The notes beneath the pieces are model-generated. The model did not search any database and had not been told where the DNA came from. It saw only the letters and a list, made by a program, of their open reading frames with translations. The position numbers and the translations under genes were made by a program. From JACCTH01 sp035281645 (GTDB taxonomy: Bacteria > Actinomycetota > Acidimicrobiia > Spongiisociales > ZC4RG35), in the NCBI GenBank assembly GCA_035281645.1, contig DATEDN010000100.1, forward strand, positions 1 through 22,994: a stretch of 22,994 bases of DNA, read 5' to 3'. Shown in pieces: positions 1-8,094 of this stretch. Every line of letters begins with the position of its first letter. Position 1 is the first letter of the stretch.

Positions 1-49
1 TGTGGACTCGGAGGATCCGCTCGGTCTCCTAACCAGACCTCGCTGGGGA

Positions 50-346
50 TCAGGGCTCAGATCGAACCACCTCGAGTCGAACCGTCACCTCGTCACCGAG
101 CTCCAGTTTCTCCGCCATACGGACGCGGTCTTTGATCGGTACCACGTATTTCCCATCTTTGGGCCAGAGGGCGGTCTTCCATTCGCTTCTTCCGATCCCG
201 ACCTTGGCCGGAATCATCCCCCATCCGTAGGTGACGAAGGTTGATATCTCCTTGATGTCTTGACTCTGCTCTTCGGGCACGGTCACGAAGTGAAAGGGGG
301 CGGGGCCCCGCCAGTACCACATCTCACCGTTGAAAACGAAGCGCAC
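50..346 (-). CDS. DUF1905 domain protein
   Basis: This 98-residue protein matches the DUF1905 family (PF08922), small beta-rich proteins of unknown biochemical role. What can be seen is an FNGEMWYWRGPAPFHFVTVPEE-like opening, a central block rich in Trp, Gly and Lys (KVGIGRSEWKTALWP) and the closing stretch KLELGDEVTVRLEV. All of these are typical of the family, and the length is normal for a stand-alone member. It begins with GTG at 346. A GGGAGG purine run lies about 12 bases upstream, just inside the gap after the oxidoreductase stop at 366, so the two genes probably share a leftward transcript. No catalytic residues can be assigned. The family call is firm and the function is unknown. Confidence 0.85.
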   Translation of the reverse strand: MRFVFNGEMWYWRGPAPFHFVTVPEEQSQDIKEISTFVTYGWGMIPAKVGIGRSEWKTALWPKDGKYVVPIKDRVRMAEKLELGDEVTVRLEVVRSEP

Positions 347-365
347 TTGGAGCCCGGTCCTCCCG

Positions 366-1325
366 TCAGGTCACCGCAACAACGACCTTGCCCCGGGCCT
401 GGCCCTCGCCTACATAGCGCAGTCCCTCTGCCAGGTCGTCCAGGGGAACTACACGATCGATCACCGGGCGGAGGGAGCCCTCGCCCACCAGGGAAGCCGC
501 TTTCTCCAGATCGCCCTTGTTGGGGCGAACGACCAATACTCCGAATCGCTTCTTCCTTCCGAGCAACGGCCCGAGGACCGCAGCCTGGAGCAAGGCTCCC
601 ACCGAGCCCCCTACTACGGCGTAACGACCACCGGGAGCCAGGGCCCGGGCAATGGCGAATATCGATCGATGACCGGCCAGGTCGAGGATCATGTCGTATC
701 GACTTCGATCCTGGGTGTAATCCTCTTGTCGGTAGTCGATCACCCGATCGGCTCCCTGGACGCGCATGTGCTCCTGTTTCAATTCGTTGTCGACCGCGGT
801 CACCTCGGCCCCGGCCGCCTTGGCCAGTTGGATGGCAAAGGTCCCCGCTCCGCCCCCCGCCCCGTTGACGAGAACCCTGTCGCCGCTCTGAACTCGTTTC
901 GTGATCGCTTGCAAGGCGATCACCGCCGCTTGGGGGAGAGTTGCCGCCTGTTCGAAAGTGAGGTGGGGCGGCTTGAGTACCAGGGGAGCGGTCTCCTTCA
1001 CACAGACGTACTCGGCGAAGGCGCCGGCTCCGTGATAGAGAGTGTCACCGAAAACCTCGTCGCCGACTTGGAACTGTTCGACTCCTTCCCCTACTGCCTC
1101 GACAGTCCCGGCCACGTCCGATCCGAGAATCCTGGTGCGAGGGCGGAAGGGGCCGTCGATGCGGGCGTAGAGGGGCTTCCCCTGCAATCCCTCGGTGTCG
1201 GAGGCATTGATCGAGGCGGCGCGGACCCGGATTAAGACCTCTCCTGCACCGGGCTCCGGCTTATCGACCTCTTGGAGCGAGAGGACGTTGGGCGACCCGT
1301 ACTCGGTGCGCACCATCGCCTTCAT
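366..1325 (-). CDS. Zinc-independent MDR-family NAD(P)H oxidoreductase (quinone oxidoreductase/zeta-crystallin type)
   Basis: A 319-residue medium-chain dehydrogenase/reductase. The N-terminal GroES-like part (about residues 1-125) carries ILGSDVAGTVEAVGEGV and VGDEVFGDT. The Rossmann part has the nucleotide loop GAGGGAG at residues 155-161, followed by TFAIQLAKAAGAEV. The Cys/His ligands of zinc alcohol dehydrogenases are absent, which points to the quinone-reductase branch that reduces quinones or enones with NADPH. The C-terminal GEGQARGKVVVAV ending is also typical. The ATG at 1325 is separated by 86 bases from the divergent membrane protein gene, so the promoter should lie in that gap. 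The substrate cannot be predicted. It is not obviously part of the catabolic locus that begins at 2616. Confidence 0.85.
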   Translation of the reverse strand: MKAMVRTEYGSPNVLSLQEVDKPEPGAGEVLIRVRAASINASDTEGLQGKPLYARIDGPFRPRTRILGSDVAGTVEAVGEGVEQFQVGDEVFGDTLYHGAGAFAEYVCVKETAPLVLKPPHLTFEQAATLPQAAVIALQAITKRVQSGDRVLVNGAGGGAGTFAIQLAKAAGAEVTAVDNELKQEHMRVQGADRVIDYRQEDYTQDRSRYDMILDLAGHRSIFAIARALAPGGRYAVVGGSVGALLQAAVLGPLLGRKKRFGVLVVRPNKGDLEKAASLVGEGSLRPVIDRVVPLDDLAEGLRYVGEGQARGKVVVAVT

Positions 1326-1411
1326 AGGCCCCTCGCCGTAGTCACGGCCACGCAGGCTAGGGAAGCCACCGATCGCGGGTCGGGGCTGGGCACGCTGACG
1401 TAAGCTCTTCC

Positions 1412-2590
1412 ATGCTCTCGCTCCGCACCGCCCGCCTCGGCTGGCTGGTCTGCATGGCGATCCTGCTTCCTGCCGCGGTCTTCGGTCTGGCGGTAGTGGT
1501 GCAGCGACCGGAACTGGTCTCCTCTCCAGCCTTTCTCGCCGTCATGGACTTGATCGGGGTCAGCGCGGTTCAAGCCGCCTGGCTCGGCTTCGTGGTTCCC
1601 ACCCTGCTGGCTTTCATCGTCGCTCTGACTATTCGATGGCGGCGGTCCGATGACCCCAATGCCCTCCTGTTTGGGCTGGCGATGGTTGGGCTCTTCCTCA
1701 TCGTCGACGGAGTGGGAACGGCGCTGGCCACTGTCATTCCTCGCCCTGCTGCTCTGTTGGTCGATGTCCTTGCCCTCGACCTCACCATCTTGGGCTTGTA
1801 CTTGTTTCCCAACGGCCGCTTCGTTCCCCGCTGGACCGCCTGGCCGGCGGCGCTCTTCATCATCTCCAGTTGGGTATTCCCCGATCTGACCGCCGCCGCT
1901 CGGGCTGCCGGCACCGGCACCCCGGTCGTGTTCGCCGATTGGCTGACGACCCTGGTGAGCGCCTTGGCCTTCTTGACCCTTGCCACCTGGCTCCCGAGTC
2001 AGGTCTATCGCTATAGGCACCATTCGACTCAGCTCGAACGGCTGCAGACCCGCTGGGTTCTCTTCGGTTTCTCGCTGATCGTCCTGGGCGGGTTCGGAGC
2101 GATTCTGCTCCGGGGCCTGGGAGCGCCCACCCCGGCGATCGCCGCCGCCTTGTTGACCGCCGCCGCCGGCAGCTATGTGTTGCCGGTGGCCAGCGGTTTC
2201 GCGGTTCTCCGCTATCGGCTCTATGAGATCGATCGGATCATCTCCCGCACCGTCACCTACGCCGTGGTGGCGGGTTTGCTGGCCGGCCTCTACGCCGTCA
2301 TCGTCTTTGGACTGACCCGATTGCTTCCGGCCACCGGGGATCTAGCGGTGGCCGGCTCCACCCTGGCGGTGGCCGGGCTTTTCAATCCGCTGCGACATCG
2401 GGTGCAACAGCTGGTCGATCGCCGCTTCAACCGTTCTCGCTACGACGCCGAGGTCCTGATCGATTCCTTTTCGGCGCGGCTCCGGTCCGGGATCAACCTG
2501 GGCGACGTGCTGGACGACTTGCGGGCGGTCCTGGCCCGCACCGTCGAGCCCGATTCGACCATGATCTGGGTGCGAGGGTCTCGAGCTTGA
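1412..2590 (+). CDS. Polytopic membrane protein resembling the sensor half of an actinobacterial histidine kinase, without a kinase domain
   Basis: A 392-residue protein with about nine or ten hydrophobic segments, roughly at residues 10-30, 55-75, 87-133, 140-160, 175-195, 216-262, 284-305 and 313-330. The segment VASGFAVLRYRLYEIDRIISRTVTYAVV and the following LFNPLRHRVQQLVDRRFNRSRYDAE are hallmarks of the membrane module that precedes HAMP/HisKA-type kinase domains in many actinobacterial sensors. Here the chain stops about 50 residues later, with no phospho-acceptor His, N-box or G-box. Stand-alone versions of this module are known in Actinobacteria, so it need not be broken. It starts at ATG 1412, divergent from the oxidoreductase, and ends 25 bases before the convergent UbiX gene. 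The role is unknown; membrane sensing is a guess. Confidence 0.7.
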   Translation: MLSLRTARLGWLVCMAILLPAAVFGLAVVVQRPELVSSPAFLAVMDLIGVSAVQAAWLGFVVPTLLAFIVALTIRWRRSDDPNALLFGLAMVGLFLIVDGVGTALATVIPRPAALLVDVLALDLTILGLYLFPNGRFVPRWTAWPAALFIISSWVFPDLTAAARAAGTGTPVVFADWLTTLVSALAFLTLATWLPSQVYRYRHHSTQLERLQTRWVLFGFSLIVLGGFGAILLRGLGAPTPAIAAALLTAAAGSYVLPVASGFAVLRYRLYEIDRIISRTVTYAVVAGLLAGLYAVIVFGLTRLLPATGDLAVAGSTLAVAGLFNPLRHRVQQLVDRRFNRSRYDAEVLIDSFSARLRSGINLGDVLDDLRAVLARTVEPDSTMIWVRGSRA

Positions 2591-2615
2591 ACCTGCACCT
2601 GAGGCCAGTCTCGTT

Positions 2616-3182
2616 CTAAGACCACCGCCGGAATAGGTCGTGCTCGATGCCGAACTGGTCAAGAATTTTCCCCGCGGTGTGACGGAGCAGATCCTTGATA
2701 GTTGAAGGCCGGTGGTAGAAAGCGGGTACCGGAGGGAGAACCGTCGCACCTGCGAGCGTCACCGTCTCCATGTTGCGGAGGTGGATGAGAGACAAGGGCG
2801 TTTCTCGTGGCACTAGGACCAAAGGCCGACGCTCCTTGAGGCACACATCGGCTGCTCTGGTGAGCAGGCTTTCTGACATTCCGGTGGCCACGGCGGCGAG
2901 GGTTTTCATGGAGCATGGTGCGACCACCATCCCCATCGTCAGGAACGACCCTGAAGAAGGTCCGGCGGCGAGGTCGGATGGGTCGTAGACAACATCGGCC
3001 AACTTTTCGATTTCGGCTGGATCCAACCCCAACTCGACCTCGATCGTCTTACGAGCTCCGACCGAAATGATCAGGTGGGATTCCACTGTCTCCACCTCGC
3101 GCAATGCCTCCAGCAATGCGACACCAATCTGAGGAGCGCTCGATCCCGAGAAGCCGACCACAAGCCGGTTGGAGGGCTTCAC
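2616..3182 (-). CDS. ubiX: UbiX-family flavin prenyltransferase
   Basis: Flavin prenyltransferase attaches a dimethylallyl unit to FMN to make prenyl-FMN, the cofactor of UbiD decarboxylases. The 188-residue product shows the Rossmann-like FMN loop GFSGSSAPQIG (residues 10-20), the SSGSF phosphate-binding turn (76-80) and GMVVAPCSMKTLAAVATG (84-101). LLTRAADVCLKERRPLVLVPRETPL-type sequence runs to about residue 130, followed by HLRNM. I chose GTG 3182 because it lies 8 bases after the stop of the upstream LLM gene and directly before the conserved first strand. A longer frame to 3260 would overlap that gene by 70 bases and adds non-conserved residues. It is the last gene of the leftward operon headed by ubiD, and presumably feeds that enzyme its cofactor. 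Confidence 0.92.
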   Translation of the reverse strand: MKPSNRLVVGFSGSSAPQIGVALLEALREVETVESHLIISVGARKTIEVELGLDPAEIEKLADVVYDPSDLAAGPSSGSFLTMGMVVAPCSMKTLAAVATGMSESLLTRAADVCLKERRPLVLVPRETPLSLIHLRNMETVTLAGATVLPPVPAFYHRPSTIKDLLRHTAGKILDQFGIEHDLFRRWS

Positions 3183-3189
3183 TTCGCAC

Positions 3190-4191
3190 TCACGGGAGGG
3201 ATACTGCTGACACGCCGGCCCATACCTCAAGCAGATCATCGAGCCTGCGTCGTCGTCCACCCGAAAGGAGAGTGATCGTGATCCGATCCGGTTGGATAGC
3301 GATTAGCTCCTCGAGCCTGCGCATACATTCCGCGGCCGTCCCTGTGACAGCCAGCGCACCCGCCAGCTCATCTGACACCGCCTGGGCATGGGTCGCCGAT
3401 ACCGACAGATGTTTGGCGAAGTCATAGGCCTCCACGCTCGCCCTCATCTCTGCGGTGAAAGGCTGCAGCGAAGGAGGGACCTGACGCCAGCGAGCCAGCC
3501 AGCGGGCTTGCGCCGAGGCCCAGGATCTGACCGAGGCGATGGCATCGTCACCTACTGCCATGGTCACCCAGAAGTCGCGAGCGACGTCCGTGGGGTCCCT
3601 TCCTGCCGCTCGAGCACCGGCGTTGATGTGGCCCCACTGGCTCTCCCAGACCTCGGGGTTGGCCGGGCCCATGACAATGACCCCGTCGGCTACGGCTCCC
3701 GCCAACTCCAGCATCCGCGGCTGGCTAGCAGAGAGGAATACGGGAGGGCGTGGGGGTGTGGCGGCCGCCACGGAATAAGTGCTGGTCGGGCCGTCTACCT
3801 CGCGACCGTCGAGCAGAGCGGCCAAACGAGGAACCGCGGCCTTCAGCTCCAGCACGGTTTGCGGCTTGATTCCGATTGGGAAGACGGCACTATCGCCTGC
3901 GCCGACACCCGCCAGTGTTCGGCCGGGGGCCAGTGCGGCCAAGGTAGCCAGTGAGTTAGCCACGACCGTTTCATGTCTCGTGACCAAATTGGTGACTCCC
4001 GGCCCGAGGGCAATTTTGTTTGTGTTTTGGGCGAGGAGGGCGAGCAAAGCGAAGGGATCCCTCATCGCGAGCTGGGAGTCGATCACCCAGCAGGCATCCA
4101 CGCCCTCGGCTTCGGCGGCCTGGACCAATTCGATCATTTTCTCGGGAGGCTCCCGCTGGCTCCAACCAAGCGAGATTCCGAGCTGGGTCAC
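3190..4191 (-). CDS. LLM-class (luciferase-like) flavin/F420-dependent oxidoreductase
   Basis: This 333-residue TIM-barrel oxidoreductase resembles the F420-dependent branch of the bacterial luciferase superfamily (methylene-tetrahydromethanopterin reductase-like). Diagnostic stretches are ALGPGVTNLVTRHETVVANS and LAALAPGRTLAGVGAGDSAV, which in that branch hold the F420 deazaflavin, and the later PPVFLSASQPRMLELAGAVADGVIV. The length is normal. It may hydride-transfer to, or oxygenate, a pathway intermediate; sequence alone does not separate an F420 reductase from an FMN monooxygenase. The start is GTG 4191, whose GTGA overlaps the stop of the nitrilase gene, implying translational coupling. 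UbiX follows 8 bases later. The family call is strong. F420 use is inferred from the motif and the actinobacterial setting. Confidence 0.88.
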   Translation of the reverse strand: MTQLGISLGWSQREPPEKMIELVQAAEAEGVDACWVIDSQLAMRDPFALLALLAQNTNKIALGPGVTNLVTRHETVVANSLATLAALAPGRTLAGVGAGDSAVFPIGIKPQTVLELKAAVPRLAALLDGREVDGPTSTYSVAAATPPRPPVFLSASQPRMLELAGAVADGVIVMGPANPEVWESQWGHINAGARAAGRDPTDVARDFWVTMAVGDDAIASVRSWASAQARWLARWRQVPPSLQPFTAEMRASVEAYDFAKHLSVSATHAQAVSDELAGALAVTGTAAECMRRLEELIAIQPDRITITLLSGGRRRRLDDLLEVWAGVSAVSLP

Positions 4192-5117
4192 AGCTGTTTC
4201 TTTCTTGAGGCCAGTGCGGCAAAAGATGATGATTTAGCGATCAAAGGTTTGTAGATCTCCGGTCGACGGTCTCTCATGACTGGGAAGACATCGGACGCCC
4301 CGTCGAGATCCGCTCCTGAGAGCGAACCGATCAGAACCTCCTGGTCGGCACCGGCCGCCGCCACAACGTCACCCCGGGCGCTGACCAAGCGCGAGCCCCC
4401 AAATAGCGACCAGCGCCGCCCTCGGGCCTCGAGCTCACCCACCCCATTGGCGAACACCACGTGCATGTGGCCTTCCAACGCTCTGGCAACAGGCAGGAAC
4501 TCCCCCAGACGGCGGAGGTGGGCGATGTCGAGCCAGTTGGAGGCAGCCACCAAGAGATCTGCACCCCTCAAGGCAGCGATGCGGCTGACCTCGGGAAAGA
4601 GGAGGTCGTAACAGACGATCAGAGCCACCTTGCCGAAGCGAGCCTCGGCCACGACTACTTCGTCGCCGGGCACGAAGTAATGGTTCTCTTCAACTGGGAG
4701 GTGGATCTTCCGGTAAACGCCAGCGAGGTCGCCGTCGTCGGCCAACACCACGCTGTTGTGAAATTCGTGGCGCATTGACGCTGGCTCCATCAGGCCCACT
4801 ACCAGGGCGGCTCGGCGGCCGGAGGTGAGGTCTATCAGACGAGACAGCTCTGCTGATGCGGCATGAGCGGCTTGAGAGAGGATTCGTTTGCGCCGCTGGT
4901 CGTAACCCTTCAGCGGTATGTACCCAGTCAGGGCGAGTTCGGGAAAGACGACCAGGTCGACGTGGTCCGCCAAATCTGAGTAGAGATCTGCAATAACGCG
5001 GGCGTTCTCGGGCACTGCCTCATCATCGGCCCAGGCTTGGCGGGCGGGGATCTGGGCCACCGCCACGGTCATGTCTGGGGATCGCGCGACCGTCGGGGTT
5101 GCCATCGAGTCAGTCAT
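4188..5117 (-). CDS. Carbon-nitrogen hydrolase (nitrilase superfamily amidase)
   Basis: A 309-residue member of the nitrilase superfamily (PF00795), which hydrolyses amide, carbamoyl or occasionally nitrile C-N bonds through a Glu-Lys-Cys triad. All three are visible: Glu60 in VFPELALTGY, Lys137 in GVYRKIHLP and Cys169 in IVCYDLLFPE. The nucleophile context CYDLLFPE favours an amidase or carbamoylase over a true nitrilase. The start at ATG 5117 gives an ATGACTGA overlap with the thiolase stop. A longer frame to 5198 lies inside the thiolase and is unconvincing. The 3' end overlaps the LLM start by GTGA. A nitrogen-containing substrate for the locus is therefore possible, but this enzyme is the main evidence for it and the specificity is unknown. 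Confidence 0.88.
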   Translation of the reverse strand: MTDSMATPTVARSPDMTVAVAQIPARQAWADDEAVPENARVIADLYSDLADHVDLVVFPELALTGYIPLKGYDQRRKRILSQAAHAASAELSRLIDLTSGRRAALVVGLMEPASMRHEFHNSVVLADDGDLAGVYRKIHLPVEENHYFVPGDEVVVAEARFGKVALIVCYDLLFPEVSRIAALRGADLLVAASNWLDIAHLRRLGEFLPVARALEGHMHVVFANGVGELEARGRRWSLFGGSRLVSARGDVVAAAGADQEVLIGSLSGADLDGASDVFPVMRDRRPEIYKPLIAKSSSFAALASRKKQL

Positions 5118-6281
5118 CAACCCGCTCGAGGAGTAACGCATCGGTCTGGCCAAAGCCGCCGCATATCGCCACCGCGGCGAAGCGGCCTCCTTGCTCATGG
5201 AGTTGGCGGGCAGCTGTCAGGGCGAGGCGGGCCCCGCTAGCCCCGACCGGATGACCGAGGGCAACCGCCCCTCCATTGCGGTTGGTGCGCGAAAGCAGCT
5301 CCGCTTCGAGGTTGCGATCCCCGGCAGCGAGTCGTCGGATGCTGACCAGAGGGGTGGCAGCGAAGGCTTCGTTGATCTCGATCACGTCGAGGTCGCTCGG
5401 GCGGAGGTCGAACTCGCTCAGAATTCGTTCAATCGCCACTCCCGGTAGGTACGCCGACGAGGTCGGCGACTCGGCGGTTTGCAAGTAGGCAGAAACCCGA
5501 GCCAGAGGGGCTCTCACTTGCTCCTTGGCGATCGGACCGGGAGCAATTATCAGGGCACAGGCGCCATCGTTGAGACCGGGTGCGTTGCCAGCGGTGACGG
5601 TTGGGCTGTCCCTGACGGTGGGAAGAGCGGCAAGGGCCTCGATAGTCGTGTCGACTCGGGGGGGCTCATCCATCGACACAGGGGCACCGGGGACTTCCAC
5701 TGGAGAAATCTCTTCGTCGAAGAATCCCCGCTCGAAAGCCCGGAAGTAACGCTGGTGACTTTGGAGGGCCCACTGGTCCTGCATCGACCGGCTTACTCCG
5801 TTGTCGAGCGCGACTTCCCCAACGTATTTGGCGATCGACGTGCCGGTGAGGGGAGAGCGCAGCAAGAGCAGGTCCTCTACCTCCAGATCGCCCACCTTCG
5901 TGTCACCGCTTCGATGCAGCAACCGGGGTGTGCGGGACATGCTCTCGATCCCCAGGCAGAGCACCGACGTGGCTCCCTGCCCGATCGAACGAGCCGCCAA
6001 GCCGATCGTCGTCGCACCTGAACAACAGGCTCGATCGACAGTGAGGGTGGGAAGCGATTCGGGGAGTCCAGCGTCGAAGGCGATCTGGCGCGCCGGCACC
6101 ATCAGTCCCCCTTCAATCATCCCGACGCCGACGATCAGCTCGGTTACCAACTCGGTCGGCCAGTCGAGCTTTTTCAACGTGGAAGTGATCAGTTGGCGAC
6201 CCAGCTCGACCAAGGGGATCTGGCTGAGGGCCCCTCCGAAGCGACCGAAAGGCGACCGCAGACCCCCAACCAGCCAAACAT
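5110..6281 (-). CDS. Thiolase (acetyl-CoA acyltransferase family), start region apparently frameshifted
   Basis: Thiolases cleave 3-oxoacyl-CoA with CoA, or run the reverse condensation. The family active-site blocks are present: VDRACCSGATT with the nucleophilic Cys, GNAPGLNDGA, EINEAFAA, GGAVALGHPVGASGA with the basic His, and the second Cys in AICGGFGQTDALLLER. The main frame has no ATG, GTG or TTG before TTG 6213. Yet the same frame continues upstream through the typical N-terminal strand DVWLVGGLRSPFGRFGGAL to about 6281. An ATG at 6281-6279 with a GAGG ribosome site 9 bases before it is out of frame by one base; adding one T to the TTT run at that codon would restore M-F-W-L-V-G-G. The alternatives are a CTG start at 6273 or a shortened enzyme from 6213. 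It lies between the cupin and the nitrilase, and may perform the final thiolytic step. Confidence 0.85.
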
Positions 6282-6307
6282 CGGAAAGGACCTCGACTTT
6301 GATCGCC

Positions 6308-6712
6308 TCACTCGTAGCTGTCGTGACGCTCCTCCTTGCTGTAGTCGAAGCGGGGCATGATCACGCAAACGTGGACATAAGGCTCTTCGCCAATCTGAAA
6401 GCGAACCCTGGCACCGGCGGGAATGAGATAGGCATCGCCTGCCTGAAAAGTCCTCTCGATCTGCTTGCGGTGGTTAGGGCCCAGGGTGTAGGTGACCCTT
6501 GCCTGTCCCCGAGTCACAACATGGACCTCGTCGTGCCAGAAAGCCCAATTAACCGTCGATCCAGCCAGGAAGGCTTCGTGGGCAATGTTGCCCCGTGGGT
6601 CGTTGACGAGGAACTCCACCTGAAATGTCTCCGTGTCACCGACCCGGGAGCCACCGAACATCTGCGGGTCGGAGGCGAGCAATCGAGTCTCGTCCAGGCG
6701 GGCCACCTTCAT
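6308..6712 (-). CDS. Cupin-fold protein (degenerate metal site)
   Basis: A 134-residue single-domain cupin. The first motif is seen as FWHDEVHVVTRGQARVTYTLG (about residues 58-78). The second is GDAYLIPAGARVRFQIG (about 92-108), where the usual His after PxG is replaced by Arg. A complete four-ligand metal site is therefore not evident. It could be a substrate-binding isomerase or lyase, or a non-metal ligand-binding cupin. The ATG at 6712 follows the PaaK-like gene with the junction TGAGATG, so the stop and start are one base apart. The stop at 6308 sits just ahead of the thiolase start region. Its position inside a tight operon suggests a pathway role. The fold is confident; the reaction is not. 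Confidence 0.75.
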   Translation of the reverse strand: MKVARLDETRLLASDPQMFGGSRVGDTETFQVEFLVNDPRGNIAHEAFLAGSTVNWAFWHDEVHVVTRGQARVTYTLGPNHRKQIERTFQAGDAYLIPAGARVRFQIGEEPYVHVCVIMPRFDYSKEERHDSYE

Positions 6713-6713
6713 C

Positions 6714-8054
6714 TCATCTCACCTTCCGTGCGTCCTGCCAACGCCTTATTTTGACGAACCCTGGGGGGACCTCGCGGGCGAGAGTGCCAGGCGGCTCGAC
6801 GACCACTTGTGCCCTCAGTCCAATGCTGTTGCGGACGGCGTGCACGACCTGTTGCTCCGCGCCCTCGCGTGTCGTTTCCAGACGGATCGTGATGATCTCG
6901 CGATTGCGCTGGTCTGTGGCGACTACTCCCCGGTAGTCAGTTATCCCCTCAACCGCAAACACCGCGGCATCAAATTGCGCCGGCCAGACGTTGATCCCTC
7001 GGATCTTCATCATGTCATCCCATCTTTGCACTGCTCCGGCGGCGATCCCCCTGAGCGGCCGCGAACAGGGACAGCCACCTGGAGGAATCCATCGCACCCG
7101 ATCACCCGTGGCGTAACGAAGGAGTGGGGAGGCCGAGGCGCCAAAGGGCGTTACCACCAGTTCCCCATCCTCATTTTCTCCGACCGGGGTCCCCGTCTCG
7201 GGGTCGATGACTTCGTAGTAGCCGGACTCCGGCGGAAAATGGAGGACTCCCAGTTGGCCGTTCTTGATCACTCCTCCGGGGCAGGTCCATGCGATCGCCC
7301 GCTCGGTACAACCGTATTGCTCATAGAGCGTGGCCTGCCAGCGCTCTTGGATTTCCCCCGCCCACTGGTGGGAAAAGGCCTCGCCGGCGACGATCAGCGA
7401 CCTCATTCCAAGGCGAGCAGGGTCTAGGGCGGCATCTTCACAGGCGGTCGCCAGTCGACTCAAATAACTGGGAGTGGCGACGATTACCTCGGCGCCGAAG
7501 CGAGCGAGCGTCTCGACCTTGCGCTCTGTCGGATAGCTGCCCACTGCCAGAACGTTGGCTCCCAATGCTCGCAGGGCGGCGAAATACCAAAGTCCCGCGG
7601 CCGTGACTCCGATCGGCAAGGTGAGCAACACCCGGGTGCCTGCTCTGATCCCAGCCCAGGCGAATCCGACAGCCTCGGTTTGCAGGATGGCGGCGAGATC
7701 GGCTTGGTTGAGGGCGTACACCTCAACGCCCATGCCCGAGGTTCCACTGGTCTGTACCACCATCCGCACATCCTCTTTGGCAACGACGGTGCGCGAGCCG
7801 AAGGGCGGGTGCCTCTCGCAGTCGGCGACCACGTCGCCCTTGCGGGTCAGGGGCAAAGCCGCGAACGACTCCCGATCGCGATCCTTCGGAAGTCGAAGCC
7901 GCTCCCGGTAATAGGGGTTGATCGTCGCCAGGTGCTCGGCCAGTGACCAAGCGCTATCCAGCTGCCATCGCTCCAACTCCTGGGCGGTTTGAGGAGTGCT
8001 CGCCGACCAGGAGCCAAGTCGATGGTTAAACCCTTGAAGAGAGGTGAGATCCAT
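6714..8054 (-). CDS. Phenylacetate-CoA ligase-like (PaaK/AMP-binding) acyl-CoA ligase
   Basis: A 446-residue adenylate-forming enzyme of the PaaK branch, which activates aromatic or other carboxylates to CoA thioesters with ATP. The visible order is the P-loop QTSGTSGMGVEV (TSGTSG at 102-107), the A5-like block LYEQYGCTERAIAW, the A7 block LRYATGDRVRW and the short PaaK-type C-terminal domain starting MMKIRGINVWPAQFDAAV. That domain replaces the larger swinging domain of acetyl-CoA synthetases. I chose ATG 8054, 41 bases after the M20 stop. GTG 8069 is also possible. A longer frame reaching 8210 would overlap the M20 gene. Its place after ubiD and before the thiolase fits activation of the decarboxylated (or carboxylated) acid. 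The substrate is unknown. Confidence 0.85.
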   Translation of the reverse strand: MDLTSLQGFNHRLGSWSASTPQTAQELERWQLDSAWSLAEHLATINPYYRERLRLPKDRDRESFAALPLTRKGDVVADCERHPPFGSRTVVAKEDVRMVVQTSGTSGMGVEVYALNQADLAAILQTEAVGFAWAGIRAGTRVLLTLPIGVTAAGLWYFAALRALGANVLAVGSYPTERKVETLARFGAEVIVATPSYLSRLATACEDAALDPARLGMRSLIVAGEAFSHQWAGEIQERWQATLYEQYGCTERAIAWTCPGGVIKNGQLGVLHFPPESGYYEVIDPETGTPVGENEDGELVVTPFGASASPLLRYATGDRVRWIPPGGCPCSRPLRGIAAGAVQRWDDMMKIRGINVWPAQFDAAVFAVEGITDYRGVVATDQRNREIITIRLETTREGAEQQVVHAVRNSIGLRAQVVVEPPGTLAREVPPGFVKIRRWQDARKVR

Positions 8055-8094
8055 TTCCAGCTTGACCACGGCGGGGGTCAAAATCCCACCCTGG

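Noticed and set aside
2..868. Open frames on the plus strand opposite the DUF1905 and oxidoreductase genes
   Set aside because: Their translations are low-complexity, Pro/Arg/Gly-rich and lack any family motif, while the opposite strand encodes clear proteins.
2591..2615. Terminator between the membrane protein and UbiX genes
   Set aside because: The 25-base convergent gap contains no stable stem or T-run.
3183..3260. N-terminal extension of UbiX
   Set aside because: It would overlap the LLM gene by 70 bases and shows no conserved residues; GTG 3182 fits better.
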